A stretch of 64,000 nt of DNA from Ochromonas danica. Its lineage: Eukaryota; Sar; Chrysophyceae; Chromulinales; Chromulinaceae. Position numbers and translations under genes: made by a program. Below the pieces are notes generated by a model. That model saw only the letters and a list, made by a program, of their open reading frames with translations, was not told the origin of the DNA and did no database searches. Shown piece by piece: positions 1 to 10,374 of the stretch. The stretch spans positions 161,005-225,004 of the forward strand of contig VKHL01000033.1 of NCBI GenBank assembly GCA_015146655.1, given 5' to 3'. Positions within the stretch are counted from its first letter, which is position 1. Every line of letters begins with the position of its first letter.

Positions 1-1620
1 CCAATGTGGAAAGGTCGAATACTTGGTAATGGATGGTCAAATGCACCAAATATGAGTGCTTGGGCGGAAATCAGCATAGGCCTTTTGCCTTACGAAATGG
101 TGAAAGAGGTGAGGCGAAGTAAATACACTGCCATCTAATCCATTCTGTTTGTATTGATTGCAAGCATTGCATGTCTTAACTCATTCAACAGGCGTACAAA
201 GTAGTCAAGATTGTGGTGGACGATGCTAACCATGTGACTGGTCCCTGGGGAAGTGTGAACTCACGTGTGTTCGACGCCTTAGCTGCGGGAGCATTGGTTG
301 TTTCGAACGGAGCATTTGGGATATACGAGCTGTTTGGAGAAGCTCTCGAAGAAGCCGATCTGCCTATGCCCATCTATACGTCTGGACAAGAGTTGGCTGC
401 GACCATTGACTTCTTCCTTCGAAATGAGAATATCCGCTTGCGCGTGGTGGAGGTGATGAAGAAGGTTGTGGTGGAGAAGCACTCCTATTCGATACGAGCT
501 GAGCAGTTGGCGGGAATTCTCAAGCGATCATTCCGTCTTGATCTTGTTCCAAGAGTTGAAAGTCATCGAGCCACCACAACAGATCATTCACTCCATGGAG
601 AATCGGAAACCTTCTCAAGCATTCCAGAATCTACTTCAGGTGATTATCCATGACGCTGTTTCCATCTGCATGGCCCATGGAGATAGTTCTCACTCTTTGC
701 ATGTTTGAAACACAGGATCCAAAGACCATGACATTGTTCACGGTCCTGACGATTCCGCTCTGTTTGGCAATGCTTCTTTGCAAGCCTTGAATGGACCCAA
801 CTCCACTTATTCGGAAAGTGAAGAGACTCGCAGTAGTCTTTGTGTGGGAGTTCGAACCATGCCAAGTCAAATGGACTGGCTTTACATCTTTGTCAAATCT
901 CTGCTTGTACAATATCAGAAATCTGTTTGGAGGTCGAGAATCGACTTGAATATCCTATTGGTAGACACTGAGGCCAATAGCACTTTCATCGAACCTCTCT
1001 TTCAGCTCGTGGATCGACTTAACCGGGAAGGCGGAGGCGAAAAGCCATTGGTGGAAGCTCTCGCCTCTTCTCAGACGAGCAAGTACCAAAATCCTTTCTA
1101 TGGATATGACTTCACTGATCGATTGTTGAAGTTCATGTTGATGCGTTATCAACTCCATGAGGCTGTTTATCCCAATCCCAGCACCAATGATGGCAATATG
1201 CCGAAGAAGTCGCGACGCTCGAAAAGTGCTTCCCTTCGAGTGCCGCCATGTAGTTGGATCATGTTCACAAATGGAGATAATATGTACCATACAACATGGT
1301 TCGATAAGGTGGCGCCTGCTATGCTAGATAAGCAACTGGAAATCATAGGATGGGACTTTATTACACATCATCCTCGTGGTCCTCAGAATGATATTCCAAG
1401 CCACCACATTAGTATGGAATTGAAGCGTGGTTTTGTTGACCTGGCCAGTGTGATGGTTCGCGCTGACCAGTATCTTAAACGAAGCACAGTATTCTTACCA
1501 GATGCCATGATAACGGATGATCTCCATGCCCGTGACTACTTTGTGGTTAAGCAGCTCGCAGCTTGTCTACCACCACATAGTGTTAAGATCATTCATCAAT
1601 GCCTGTTATTTCAACATTGA
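1..1620 (+). CDS. Glycosyltransferase-like protein, 3' part (5' end outside window)
   Basis: Three exons can be joined: 1-108, 192-639 and 716-1620, with introns GTGAGG...AACAG (phase 0) and GTGATT...CACAG (phase 1). The second exon (VVDDANHVTGPWGSVNSR, then a DALAAGALVVSN-type stretch) resembles the C-terminal nucleotide-sugar-binding half of group-1 glycosyltransferases (Glyco_trans_1_2 type), where a loop and an acidic residue bind the sugar donor. The last exon looks like a second, GT-A-like domain: a 'LLVDTE' strand, 'MFTNGDNMYH' as a possible DxD-like metal site, and a 'GWDFITHHPRG' segment. The protein may therefore carry two transferase modules and could act in surface polysaccharide or glycoprotein synthesis. 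The start lies upstream of the window, so length and any signal peptide are unknown. Donor and acceptor cannot be inferred. Confidence 0.7.
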
Positions 1621-2652
1621 TTTGATCTCATAGAAGAGTATGAGTTGTGAGGAATTGGATGACTTATTGAAAAGGAATCCTAGGAGAGAGAAACTGAATG
1701 AAGATCGAGGGACAAGATAAGAGACCTGTGTGGGTCTAAAACATGCTGCATTTATCAGAAAAGATGTTTTTTTAACTGTTTTTGATAATGTAATAGGTTG
1801 CATAATATTGTACTACTAGTATGTAGTTAGTTGCTGTCAGGTGTATTTTTTGCATTATTTTTCCAATAAATTATTGTTATAGTCAATATAAACTGCTAAT
1901 TGTTAATGCATTCTGCAATCTCAACTAAAGATTGGGTAGTTAACAGTCTGGTAAAAGATCATGGAACTCTCTCAGGCGACTGGTATATAAAGTAATTGAA
2001 TGTGAAAGATATGAATTGATAATGTGTCTGAGTGAATTAGAGCAACCAACTCTTCACCAACATCACTTAGTCTGCAGCGAATATATTATTATTATGAGCT
2101 TTCATCGCTTTCCAAGCCAGCTATCAATATTTACAGCAGATGCTCTTAGATGTTAAAATAGCAATTATGACGAAGGAAAAGGAGGTAGAAGCAATAGTAT
2201 ACTTCAGGCACAAACCGTAGCTGCAGCGATAAGAGGCAAATTAAATCAGCAGTGTTAGTAGAGACTATGCAAGGCCCGCTTCAGCTAAAAGCAACCAAAT
2301 AATAGCGTAGTCTAGTATGATACTGAGGTTGGTATGGGAGAAGCGGGTGGTCATTTACGGAAGTTCACAAGGGAAAATTAACTTTCAACACTATATGATT
2401 CTATTGCTAATTGAGATTTTTCCGCGTTATACTATCGGAAATATATCGTTATATTATACTTCTGACCCGAATTTACAATTTACATTGACTCACAAATTAG
2501 CAGGAAGCAAGTTGTTCTCTCTTGGATAAGAGGATGGAAAAGAGATCAATCCCTTCCATTACTATTCCCTCTCAACAAATAACAGAAGGTAGAGGTATGC
2601 TTTAGCAACCAGTCTAGAATGATTTGTTTTTGACAAGGGGTTGTCTTTATTG
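1621..2652. other. Intergenic, convergent 3' flanks
   Basis: AT-rich spacer between a plus-strand and a minus-strand gene. An AATAAA polyadenylation-type hexamer at about 1865 could serve the upstream gene. The open frames here are short and have no recognisable protein features. Confidence 0.6.
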
Positions 2653-5600
2653 TTACATTTTCTGACTTCTTATCCTTGTCCAAATTTGATCTGCGGCTTG
2701 CGAGACCACCTTATCTAATTTGATGTCCTCATGAGGAGCATCGCGATGACCTGATTGCACATGAGATACCAGGACAGATCTACCAGCTTCTGAGTTCACT
2801 ATTGAAGCAGGCCTGGTAAAAGTAGAAGCTCCCTGATTTCCCTCCTCTGGTCCAGTCTTTCCTTTCTCTTGTCTCTTATGATTATGTTTCTTCCATTTCT
2901 CACATGTAACATTGTTGTGACTGTTATTATGAGAAGAATGGTAAGATCCAGCATCGGTTGTCTTTGCTGGTGCACTCAATCTTGCAAAAACAGAAGTTCT
3001 TCGTAGAGGAATCTTGTCTTCATTTTGAGATATTACTGGTGATGTATTTCTCTCCTGTGGCTTATCAATCTCTTCTTTATTATCGGTGCAGTTGTTTTGG
3101 AGGCCAACCACACAATCATTGCCATCACCATTGTTGGTGATAATGTCCACGGTAACATTGTCAACGTTTTGGACGGAAGTACTAGTAGTATTTTCATCCG
3201 CTGCAACAGCAGATATTGTAGGACTCTTGTGGTTCTCTTCGGAATTCAATTCAGAAGAAATTACTACATTCTTAGAATAGGAGACCTCAGTATTCACAGG
3301 CTCCGCCACATTATCGCAAGGTTGACTATTAGCGGCGGCGGTGTTGCTGCCCGCACCCAGTGTTCGATAAGAAGCGCCATAGATTTCCGACTCATTCCGA
3401 TTCATCCCACCAGACCAACAATCCACCACACTATCGTGAGGTTGACTATTAGTGGTAGTGATGTTGCCTTCACAACCAGAATTCTCAGCCATAGTCTGTT
3501 GACTAGGTTGGCTAACATCTTTCAAAGATTCATTGCTTTGGTAATTTGTCGTCTTCTCTTCTTTGTGAATCTCACCCAGTGTTCGATAAGAAGCACCATA
3601 GATTTCCGACTCATTCAGACGCATCCCACCAGACCATCTCCTTTCATTCTCCATTCTTTTTCCTCTTTTCCAGTCCTGATAGTGACCATCTCGTGATCCC
3701 ATTCTACCATCTACTTTATTGTCATGGTAGCTGCCACCGCCATAACTGTTCCGTCCATTAACTCTGTCCCGACTATTACTACGACTACGACTTCGACGCT
3801 TACGTGTTGTATTGTTATTGGAATGATTATCTCGAAAATGATCATTATTTATTGACTGACCATAATAGTGTTGGGCCTGGTGAGGAGCATTCGGGTGATA
3901 ACGATTGCTTTCCTGTGGGCGATAAATATCAGCTTTTCCCCAACTACCGCCACTATTTCTTCCTTCCCCCATTCCACGACCACCGTATCTACCTCTTCCT
4001 CCCCCTGTTGAGCTGGGAGCATTGTAAACGTTGTCATCATACTTACGGCCACGATCCCTTGAATCACGACTGTCTCCTCTATCTCTACTTCTACCTCTAT
4101 CTCCAGTGCCTCTCCCATCGCGACCACCACTTCGACTTCTTCTACTTCTGTTATTCTCAGAAAGGGGAGCGGGGATAGAAAGAGGAGGAGGAGGAGGAGG
4201 AGAGAAAGGGAGAGGAGGGTGAGCATCATTTCCATTATAGGCATTCTGAGCAACAGGAAAGGAGACCATTGATTGTGGTGGAAGAACAGGAATAAATGGT
4301 GGCCGTGGCTGTGACGGGGGTGGCGGGGGAGGTGGCGGCGGCGGCGGCGGTGGAAGATAAGTAGGAATAGGTGGAGGCAATGGTTGATGGAGAGGGAAAG
4401 AAGGAAAGTCGCGATTAACTGCTGTGAGTATTTCGCCTGGTTCACACTCTTCATCAATTTGTTGCATCTGTTGGGACGGAATGTAAGGAGGCGATGGTGG
4501 TCCAGGTAGAGGAGGAGAAGAGGGTGGTCCAAGGTTAGCAACATTCACCAGCTTTGATGTATCATAAGATAAAGATAAACTGCTTCTTTCTGCCAGGTTA
4601 TTGACATCCAGTACAGTTGAAGTAATGACATTACTTTCACCACCAAGAGAAAGCACTGTTTGATGAACAATATTATCAGTCGTTGCTTCAGCAGTGGATC
4701 GATCAGCAGCACGGCCATTGTCATTATTGTTTTCATCTACCACAGATGGGCTAACATCTTCTGCAGTCTCTAAGATTGCCTCTTCTTGTATCCTCTCTGC
4801 CATAGCATTGTCATTATTTCCAATATCATTATTCCCTTCCTCATTACTACCACCACTACCACTACGACTAACTGTAGGCATTATACTGTTATCATCAGAT
4901 AGTTGAGCTTGTCGTTCAGCTCGACTAACTGCAAAGATTCGATTTAAGAGAGCTATCAATGTTTGATGGAAAGTATGCAAGTTCTTGTTAGATGTGCCAT
5001 TCTTCTTATCCAGATACCCTGCCAAACCTATCCAAACACATCACATCATCAATCAGTCTCACAAAAAACGATTAGGAGTCTATAAGAGTACAGGTAATTA
5101 TTACCTTTTAATCCACGTAATACATCAGCAGATTTGAAAAGAGGTAACCAAAGAAACTTCTTCATACGGGATTCAATTTCTCCCATCTTCTCTTGTCCTC
5201 CTCCTCCCACATCATCGATGCCACCACCACCACCCATACTACTACTATTACTATCACCTGCTTCATCATGAGATGTATTAACTCCCACTATACCTATCTC
5301 ACTATCCTCTAAATATTGAGCTAATAAAATATGATAACAAGTTAATGCTATGTTACCAAAAGCCCATGCTTGACTATCTTGTAATATTGCCAATTGACTG
5401 AGTAATTCCAATGCTCTATTTAAAACATGTGGTCTTACTCCAGGTACTCTTAATAAAAGCTTAATTGGATTGGTAAGTTGATTAAAGTCAAAGGCAATAC
5501 TCTGTAATAGCTTCATTTCATAAGTAAAGATCTTATCATCACTTGGTAAGGAATCCTTTCCAAATAAATCAAATGCAGCCTTTCGACTTATCGGAATATT

Positions 5601-6677
5601 ACGTATCTTATCCAATTTCAAAAAGCAATATTCTACTTTCCCTGCAAGAAAGATACAAGCCATTGCTAAAGCAAGGAAATCATCTTCTATCTCCATTTCA
5701 TTGCGAATATCATGTAACAGTGCAAAGGCAGTTTGTAAGAGAATCTTATAGATTACGATCTCATTCTTGGATATCTTCAATGAGAGAAAATGTTGGAAGA
5801 TACGATAGATATATTGACCTGTAGCAACACAGAGATCTTCTGTTTTTATTGATTGTTGCTGTTGTTCTAGTCGTTCTATCTCATCTAATGTAGGGATATA
5901 ATAGTCCACAGAAGGACTAGTTGCAATTCCAGATGGAAGAGTTGTTGGGCTATGATGGTTTACAAGAGTGAGTTGTGCATAGAGATCATACGGACTAGGT
6001 AAACCCATAGGATGATATGAGGAAGATGGCCGTTGTTTTCGATCAGTATGAGGAGTCGTACCCCGGCTTGTACCCATTGAATGGTTTCCAGTATTAGGCA
6101 GAGAGGGGGGTTGTTGATTCTGCTGCTGTTTCTGTGGCAGTCGCTGTTGCTCATGTTGCTTATGCTGTTCTTTTATCTCAGCAATAGTCTGCTTCCAGAT
6201 TTCGAGCGTATCTCGAGGAAAGATTTCACCCTTTTCCCAATTAGAGACAATTTTAGCAGCATGATCAAAATCCTTTCCTGGCGGTAAAATTTTCAAAAAT
6301 GCTTGGAAATGGCGTTTTAATAATGGAAACCATGATGTCTTCATCTCATTCTTTAAATTAATGGTCTTGCTAATAAGAAAAATCAAGAAAATTCCCAAGG
6401 AAATGGTATGTGTTGTTGTTGATAATGACGACGAAGATGGTACAGTAGTGGTAGTAGGAGAGAGTCCTGTTCCTGTTGTAGAAGGTGTTGTTGTCAAAGC
6501 AAGGAAGATGTCTTGTATCTTAGCTTGACAATCTTCGAACCAAGTTGACGTTGAAGAGATAATCTGATGCGCATTTTGTTCGACAATAGGTTTACTAAGC
6601 TTTTTTGATTGTTGTGCACAACTTCGTAGAAAATCATCTACTGAGTTACTATCACTATAATTTATATTCTTCATCAT
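2653..6677 (-). CDS. Cyclin (T/K/L type) with probable N-terminal CID and C-terminal RS/Pro-rich region
   Basis: Two exons, 6677-5105 and 5027-2653, join across a 77-nt phase-1 intron to give about 1315 residues. Residues about 278-460 form a transcription-type cyclin box (VATGQYIYRIF, LALAMACIFLAGKVEY, KLLQSIAFDF), closest in style to cyclins T, K and L, which activate kinases of the RNA polymerase II CTD. Residues about 1-170 look like a CTD-interacting domain, ending in HAAKIVSNWEKGEIFP, which resembles the final CID helix. A Gln-rich linker joins the two. After the cyclin box come polyproline runs, an Arg-Ser/Arg-Gly-rich segment like SR splicing proteins, and an acidic Ser/Asn-rich tail. 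A 21-residue segment (SGG-M, then NESEIYGASYRTLG) occurs twice, encoded at 3574-3636 and 3355-3417. The cyclin call is firm; the CID call is pattern-based and weaker. Confidence 0.78.
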
Positions 6678-7135
6678 TCACTTTCTTTTTTCTCACAATC
6701 ATTAAAATAATAACCTAATCTCTTATTTCTTTTGTATCTTTCTTTTTAATTCCTTCTGTCAAAATCAAATCAAATCAAATCAAATCAATGAATGGACAAG
6801 ACTTGTCATGAGAGTTCCTTTGAGAGGAAGCTTGCTCCTTGTCCTGTTGTGCTGTGCTGTGCTGTGTGGGTGCTGTTGCTTGTTTTCGTGCTGTTTTCGT
6901 GCGTTTGTGCGGGTTGTGGTGGTGGCAGTTGGTGGTGGCATGACGACCAGCAGAAGAAAAAGCGCGTTTTTAATCAGTATTAACTTAATAGGATTTTGAT
7001 TCGGGGGGATGAAACGCCGTTTGATTTGTTGTCCTCCTTCTGTCTTGCACTATAAATAGACAATATCATTGATTGGATAAAAATCCCTTGAATTAATATC
7101 CTTTTAATCTAAAGAAGTACAACGTAGAGAAAAAC
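6678..7135. other. Divergent intergenic promoter region
   Basis: Lies between the minus-strand cyclin gene and the plus-strand MYCBP gene, so it probably holds both promoters. It contains a short (AAATC)n run at about 6764-6786 and a G/T-rich stretch. No gene seen. Confidence 0.6.
7051..7058 (+). promoter_or_regulatory. TATA box for MYCBP-like gene
   Basis: TATAAATA lies 78 bp before the chosen ATG, a plausible distance for a core promoter with a short 5' leader. Confidence 0.5.
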
Positions 7136-7715
7136 ATGTCGAACTATCAAGTCAGTCTTAATCTCATTCTCTCTTCTATAATATCTTTGTCAGTTTCTCT
7201 CACTAATAACAGAATCATCACTTCTCTTCCAAATAGACACCTGAATCCAAGAAACAAGAATTTAGAAAATACTTGGAAAAGAGTGGTGTTATTGATGCTC
7301 TTACTAAAGGTAAAACAGATCCTATTTATTTGTTTGCTTGAACAACAAAAATGTATCTTCTTCTTCGTATGTTCTATTGAATTTCTTTTTGTTTTCTTTC
7401 TTTATTCACATTTTTATCATATCTGATAACATTTTTCTGACTTTCTTTTATATTAGTATTGGTGGGTCTCTATGAAGAACCTGAACGTCCAGCAAATGCT
7501 GTAGATTATATCAAGAGATATATGGGTGCTCCTGCAGGCATTGATGTGGAAGCTTTACGAGCAGAAGTGGAGCAATTACGAGCGGACAAAGCCGCCCTTG
7601 AGGCGACGATAAAAGAGATGAATGCTAAAGTAAGATATTTTATTCCATACGCATATCTACTTTATGATCTTAACTAATCTGTTGGGTGTTTGTGTATAAT
7701 TAGGTGAATGGTTAA
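7136..7715 (+). CDS. MYCBP: c-Myc-binding protein homologue (MYCBP/AMY-1)
   Basis: Four exons join cleanly: 7136-7150, 7237-7309, 7457-7629 and 7704-7715, giving 90 residues. The first exon encodes only five residues and the last only three plus the stop, so single-frame ORF finding misses the gene. The product has the MYCBP signature: FRKYLEKSGVIDALTK, then VLVGLYEEPERPANAVDY, then a C-terminal heptad coiled coil (LRAEVEQLRADKAALEA). Human MYCBP is about 103 residues with the same layout. The family binds AKAPs and Myc in animals and is associated with cilia and flagella in many eukaryotes; a flagellar role here is an inference. All four splice junctions are GT-AG and keep frame. Confidence 0.93.
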
Positions 7716-7858
7716 ATTTGATAAGAAAGGTCGGCGGATATGTTAATATTTAATGATAGTCCACAGACATGCACTTTCATCCTCTTCCTTCTTCGACTAT
7801 GTATACCACTGTTGTTTCAACTAAACCACGACTGCTAATAGGGCAGAGCTGTGGCAGA

Positions 7859-8505
7859 CTACATTGCCGCTTTTTCTACCACCGGCTCATCCATCCATTT
7901 ATGCCCACATTGACAGCAGATGTATACTAATGTGAGCGCTACACTCTTAGCTGTTTGTTCAGCCTATAGGTAGAACGAGTCATCAGCACCATCAACAAGA
8001 CAATAGTATGGAAACCTTCGGTACACCTACCTGGAAGAAAACGGCTTCATTATGACCACATGTAGAGCAAACAATATTGCGAGCTCGTTGAAGAGTAGGA
8101 TCCTAACAGCCATAAATAAACGCTATTAGATCATGAATGGATTCTACAATATTATCATATTGTCAGCCATTCTTTACCTTGTTCAGATCTGAGACAACTA
8201 CTTCAAGGCGTGTACTAAAGATCACAAGAACGAATCATTAGCATCACATATCCACATAATCATCATTGTTGTTGTTGTTATCGTGTTATCACAGTCTAAA
8301 ATAATTGTTCGACAAAAGAAAAAGGGGGATGTTGTCTTCATTACCTGGAATCCTTTATTAACTCATTCACAAAAACACAAGAATTTTGAATATTTCGTTC
8401 AACATAATGACAATCTGATTGCTTGCAATAGTATTCCAATCTTTTCTCCATACGATTCTCACGTGGATAAAGCATATTATTACACAGTTGACAAAAGCGC
8501 ATCAT
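7859..8505 (-). CDS. RPB9: RNA polymerase II subunit RPB9
   Basis: Four exons: 8505-8345, 8214-8178, 8102-8031 and 7963-7859, giving 124 residues (human RPB9 has 125). The N terminus carries the first zinc ribbon, RFCQLCNNMLYP then YYCKQSDCHY. A linker reads SCVFVNELIKD...DPTLQRARN. The C-terminal zinc ribbon is CSTCGHNEAVFFQ...YICCQCGHKW. RPB9 sits at the Pol II jaw and helps start-site choice, fidelity and TFIIS-stimulated cleavage. The start is one of two consecutive ATGs (8505 or 8502); a longer upstream frame begins only with TTG. One oddity: the second cysteine pair of the first ribbon is C-x4-C, whereas human has C-x2-C. The 37-nt second exon hides the gene from simple ORF scans. Confidence 0.94.
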
Positions 8506-8991
8506 TTTTTCCTTCTTTTCAATTGGCAAATGACTTCCTCAAGAAAATATCAAAACCTTTAAGTAAAACAAAGGTTCACAATGGCCTTATCAAGTCAGTA
8601 ACCTGGCAGACGTTTAATGAAGAAGGGAAGAAAGTTCGATTGTCTTTCCATTCTTCCCCATGAAGGCAAAAACCAGACCACGTGTTTTTATTACAAAAGT
8701 CGTTTTTCAATCGGCTTGTTAGGCAAGACCCAACTCGTCGCCACCGAATCTGAAAGCACAAGTTTATCAAGAGCGGCTTGTATTGAAGCTGATAAATAAC
8801 TCATTAATGAGATTATTAGTCCCAATGATTAGCCACAGCCTCACGATAAGCGCGCAGGCTTAATTTCCAACATTTGAGGAATTACATATTTACAATTGCA
8901 GCATTGATTTACAATGCTATTAGCTACACTCTATTCAATGAGATCGTATTGGCATGTATAAGCTTTATCAAATTGACATGTATATGCTTTC
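8506..8991. other. Intergenic between RPB9 start and methyltransferase 3' end
   Basis: Probable RPB9 promoter plus the 3' flank of the methyltransferase gene. Short frames exist on both strands, but none carries a recognisable domain. Confidence 0.5.
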
Positions 8992-10005
8992 TTATAATAG
9001 TTGACAATGCTCACAAATCTTGATGATATGCCCAATATCAGTTCCGCAACAACCTGACAGCACTCGCATCTGTGGGAACTCCTTTGTCAATACACCATAA
9101 CAGCTCGCGAAATCATCAACATCATCTTCATCTAATACTTTACTCGCTTCCAACTCAGCATGGCTTTTGGTGGAGGCATTGCCTTTCAAACCGAGTAATC
9201 GTTCAACCCACTTTGCCTCCCGATCACTTTCTCTCAGAACTTGCAAGAAATGAATGGGATGAACACAGTTCACTAAATATCCAACAGGGTAGCTGTCAGT
9301 TTGTTCGTCAATTGCAGAGATGCATTCGCCTAAACTCTGCCCCGAGGGCAGTTTTCCATCTAATTCCAACGTAAAGGATACAAGCACTGGCATAGCCAAC
9401 CATTGGGCAGCTAGTACAATTCCTAAAGCTTCTTCAAAATAGCACAAAGTATTGGCTAAGATCAGATCAGCTCCAGCATCTTGGTACACTTTCATCTGGT
9501 GGGAATGATAGTCCTTGGCCTCAGTAGACGACATCTGTTTCTGAGGTCGATAGCCATCATCTCTCCCGCCTACTGTTCCTGCAATAAGAATATTGGTAGT
9601 TTTTGTTGCTTTTTCATCCCGGATAGTCTTTTGTAAGGTAATAGATTGACGATTAAACTCATCTAATTCCTCTTGTGTAAACTCTAATTTCTCGCCCCAA
9701 TCATGATTAGCTCTCCATCCAACACCACCAAAAAGAAATCCACAATGATGATCAATAGCAATTTGGATATGATCTTCATAGTAGGTTTTCAATTTGTGAT
9801 AGGTATCATGATGTTGTAAAAGTGGGAAAGTTGCAAAATATGGCAAAGTTATGCCATCTTTGTAGATTAAAGTAGTTTCAAGACCTGAGTCGCCAAGAAA
9901 GATATTTTCTTTCAGACATGTTCTAATTTGATCAGTGTTCATCCTTTTCTTCAACTCTGACATTCTTGGGCTGATTTCTCCATTGAGACAACAAAACAAA
10001 ATCAT
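8992..10005 (-). CDS. Homocysteine S-methyltransferase family protein
   Basis: Single-exon gene of 337 residues from the ATG at 10005; later in-frame ATGs (codons 15 and 22) are alternative starts. The family fold is a TIM barrel that transfers a methyl group from S-methylmethionine or a betaine to homocysteine, making methionine, with zinc held by three cysteines. The pieces are visible: GDSGLETTLIYKDG near the N terminus, AGTVGGRDDGY, DAGADLILANTLCYFEEA, VNCVHP (first zinc cysteine) and LSGCCGTDIGHI (the paired zinc cysteines) near the C terminus. Length matches plant and bacterial MmuM/HMT enzymes. No targeting peptide is obvious, which suggests the cytosol. The methyl donor cannot be told from sequence. 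Confidence 0.92.
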   Translation of the reverse strand: MILFCCLNGEISPRMSELKKRMNTDQIRTCLKENIFLGDSGLETTLIYKDGITLPYFATFPLLQHHDTYHKLKTYYEDHIQIAIDHHCGFLFGGVGWRANHDWGEKLEFTQEELDEFNRQSITLQKTIRDEKATKTTNILIAGTVGGRDDGYRPQKQMSSTEAKDYHSHQMKVYQDAGADLILANTLCYFEEALGIVLAAQWLAMPVLVSFTLELDGKLPSGQSLGECISAIDEQTDSYPVGYLVNCVHPIHFLQVLRESDREAKWVERLLGLKGNASTKSHAELEASKVLDEDDVDDFASCYGVLTKEFPQMRVLSGCCGTDIGHIIKICEHCQLL

Positions 10006-10374
10006 ATGTCATCCATGGAACCCGACTTGGGTGATAAAGAAAGTCGACTTTTGCGAGTTAAAACTCACATATAGGGCTCGGCTAAGATTAGAAGTGGAAA
10101 GAAGAATATAGTAGTGGAAGAATTCTAATCAGAGATAAACAATTTCATTCTCTCCTGACAAATGCGAATACATAACAAAGATTAGTTGAACCAGTGCTTG
10201 CTAATTATGTCAATGTAGCAGTATGTGAAGTAGTAAGTCATATTATGTATGACCCCTCATCGTGGTGAATATGAGGTCACACATCATTGAATTACACTGA
10301 GGTCAAGGTCATCATCCATCATCTGTCCATTTATTATTCGTCTATTTTCCATTACAAACAAGAAATTTGTGGAA
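10006..10374. other. Divergent intergenic region
   Basis: Separates two divergently transcribed genes and should contain both promoters. A TGAGGTCA-type repeat occurs at about 10272 and 10300 (GAGGTCACAC, GAGGTCAAGG). Nothing else stands out. Confidence 0.4.

Noticed and set aside
2317-2529. 70-residue plus-strand frame in the first intergenic region
   Set aside because: Random-looking composition, no domain and no supporting context.
8283-8663. 126-residue plus-strand frame
   Set aside because: It is antisense to RPB9 exon 1 and has no recognisable features.
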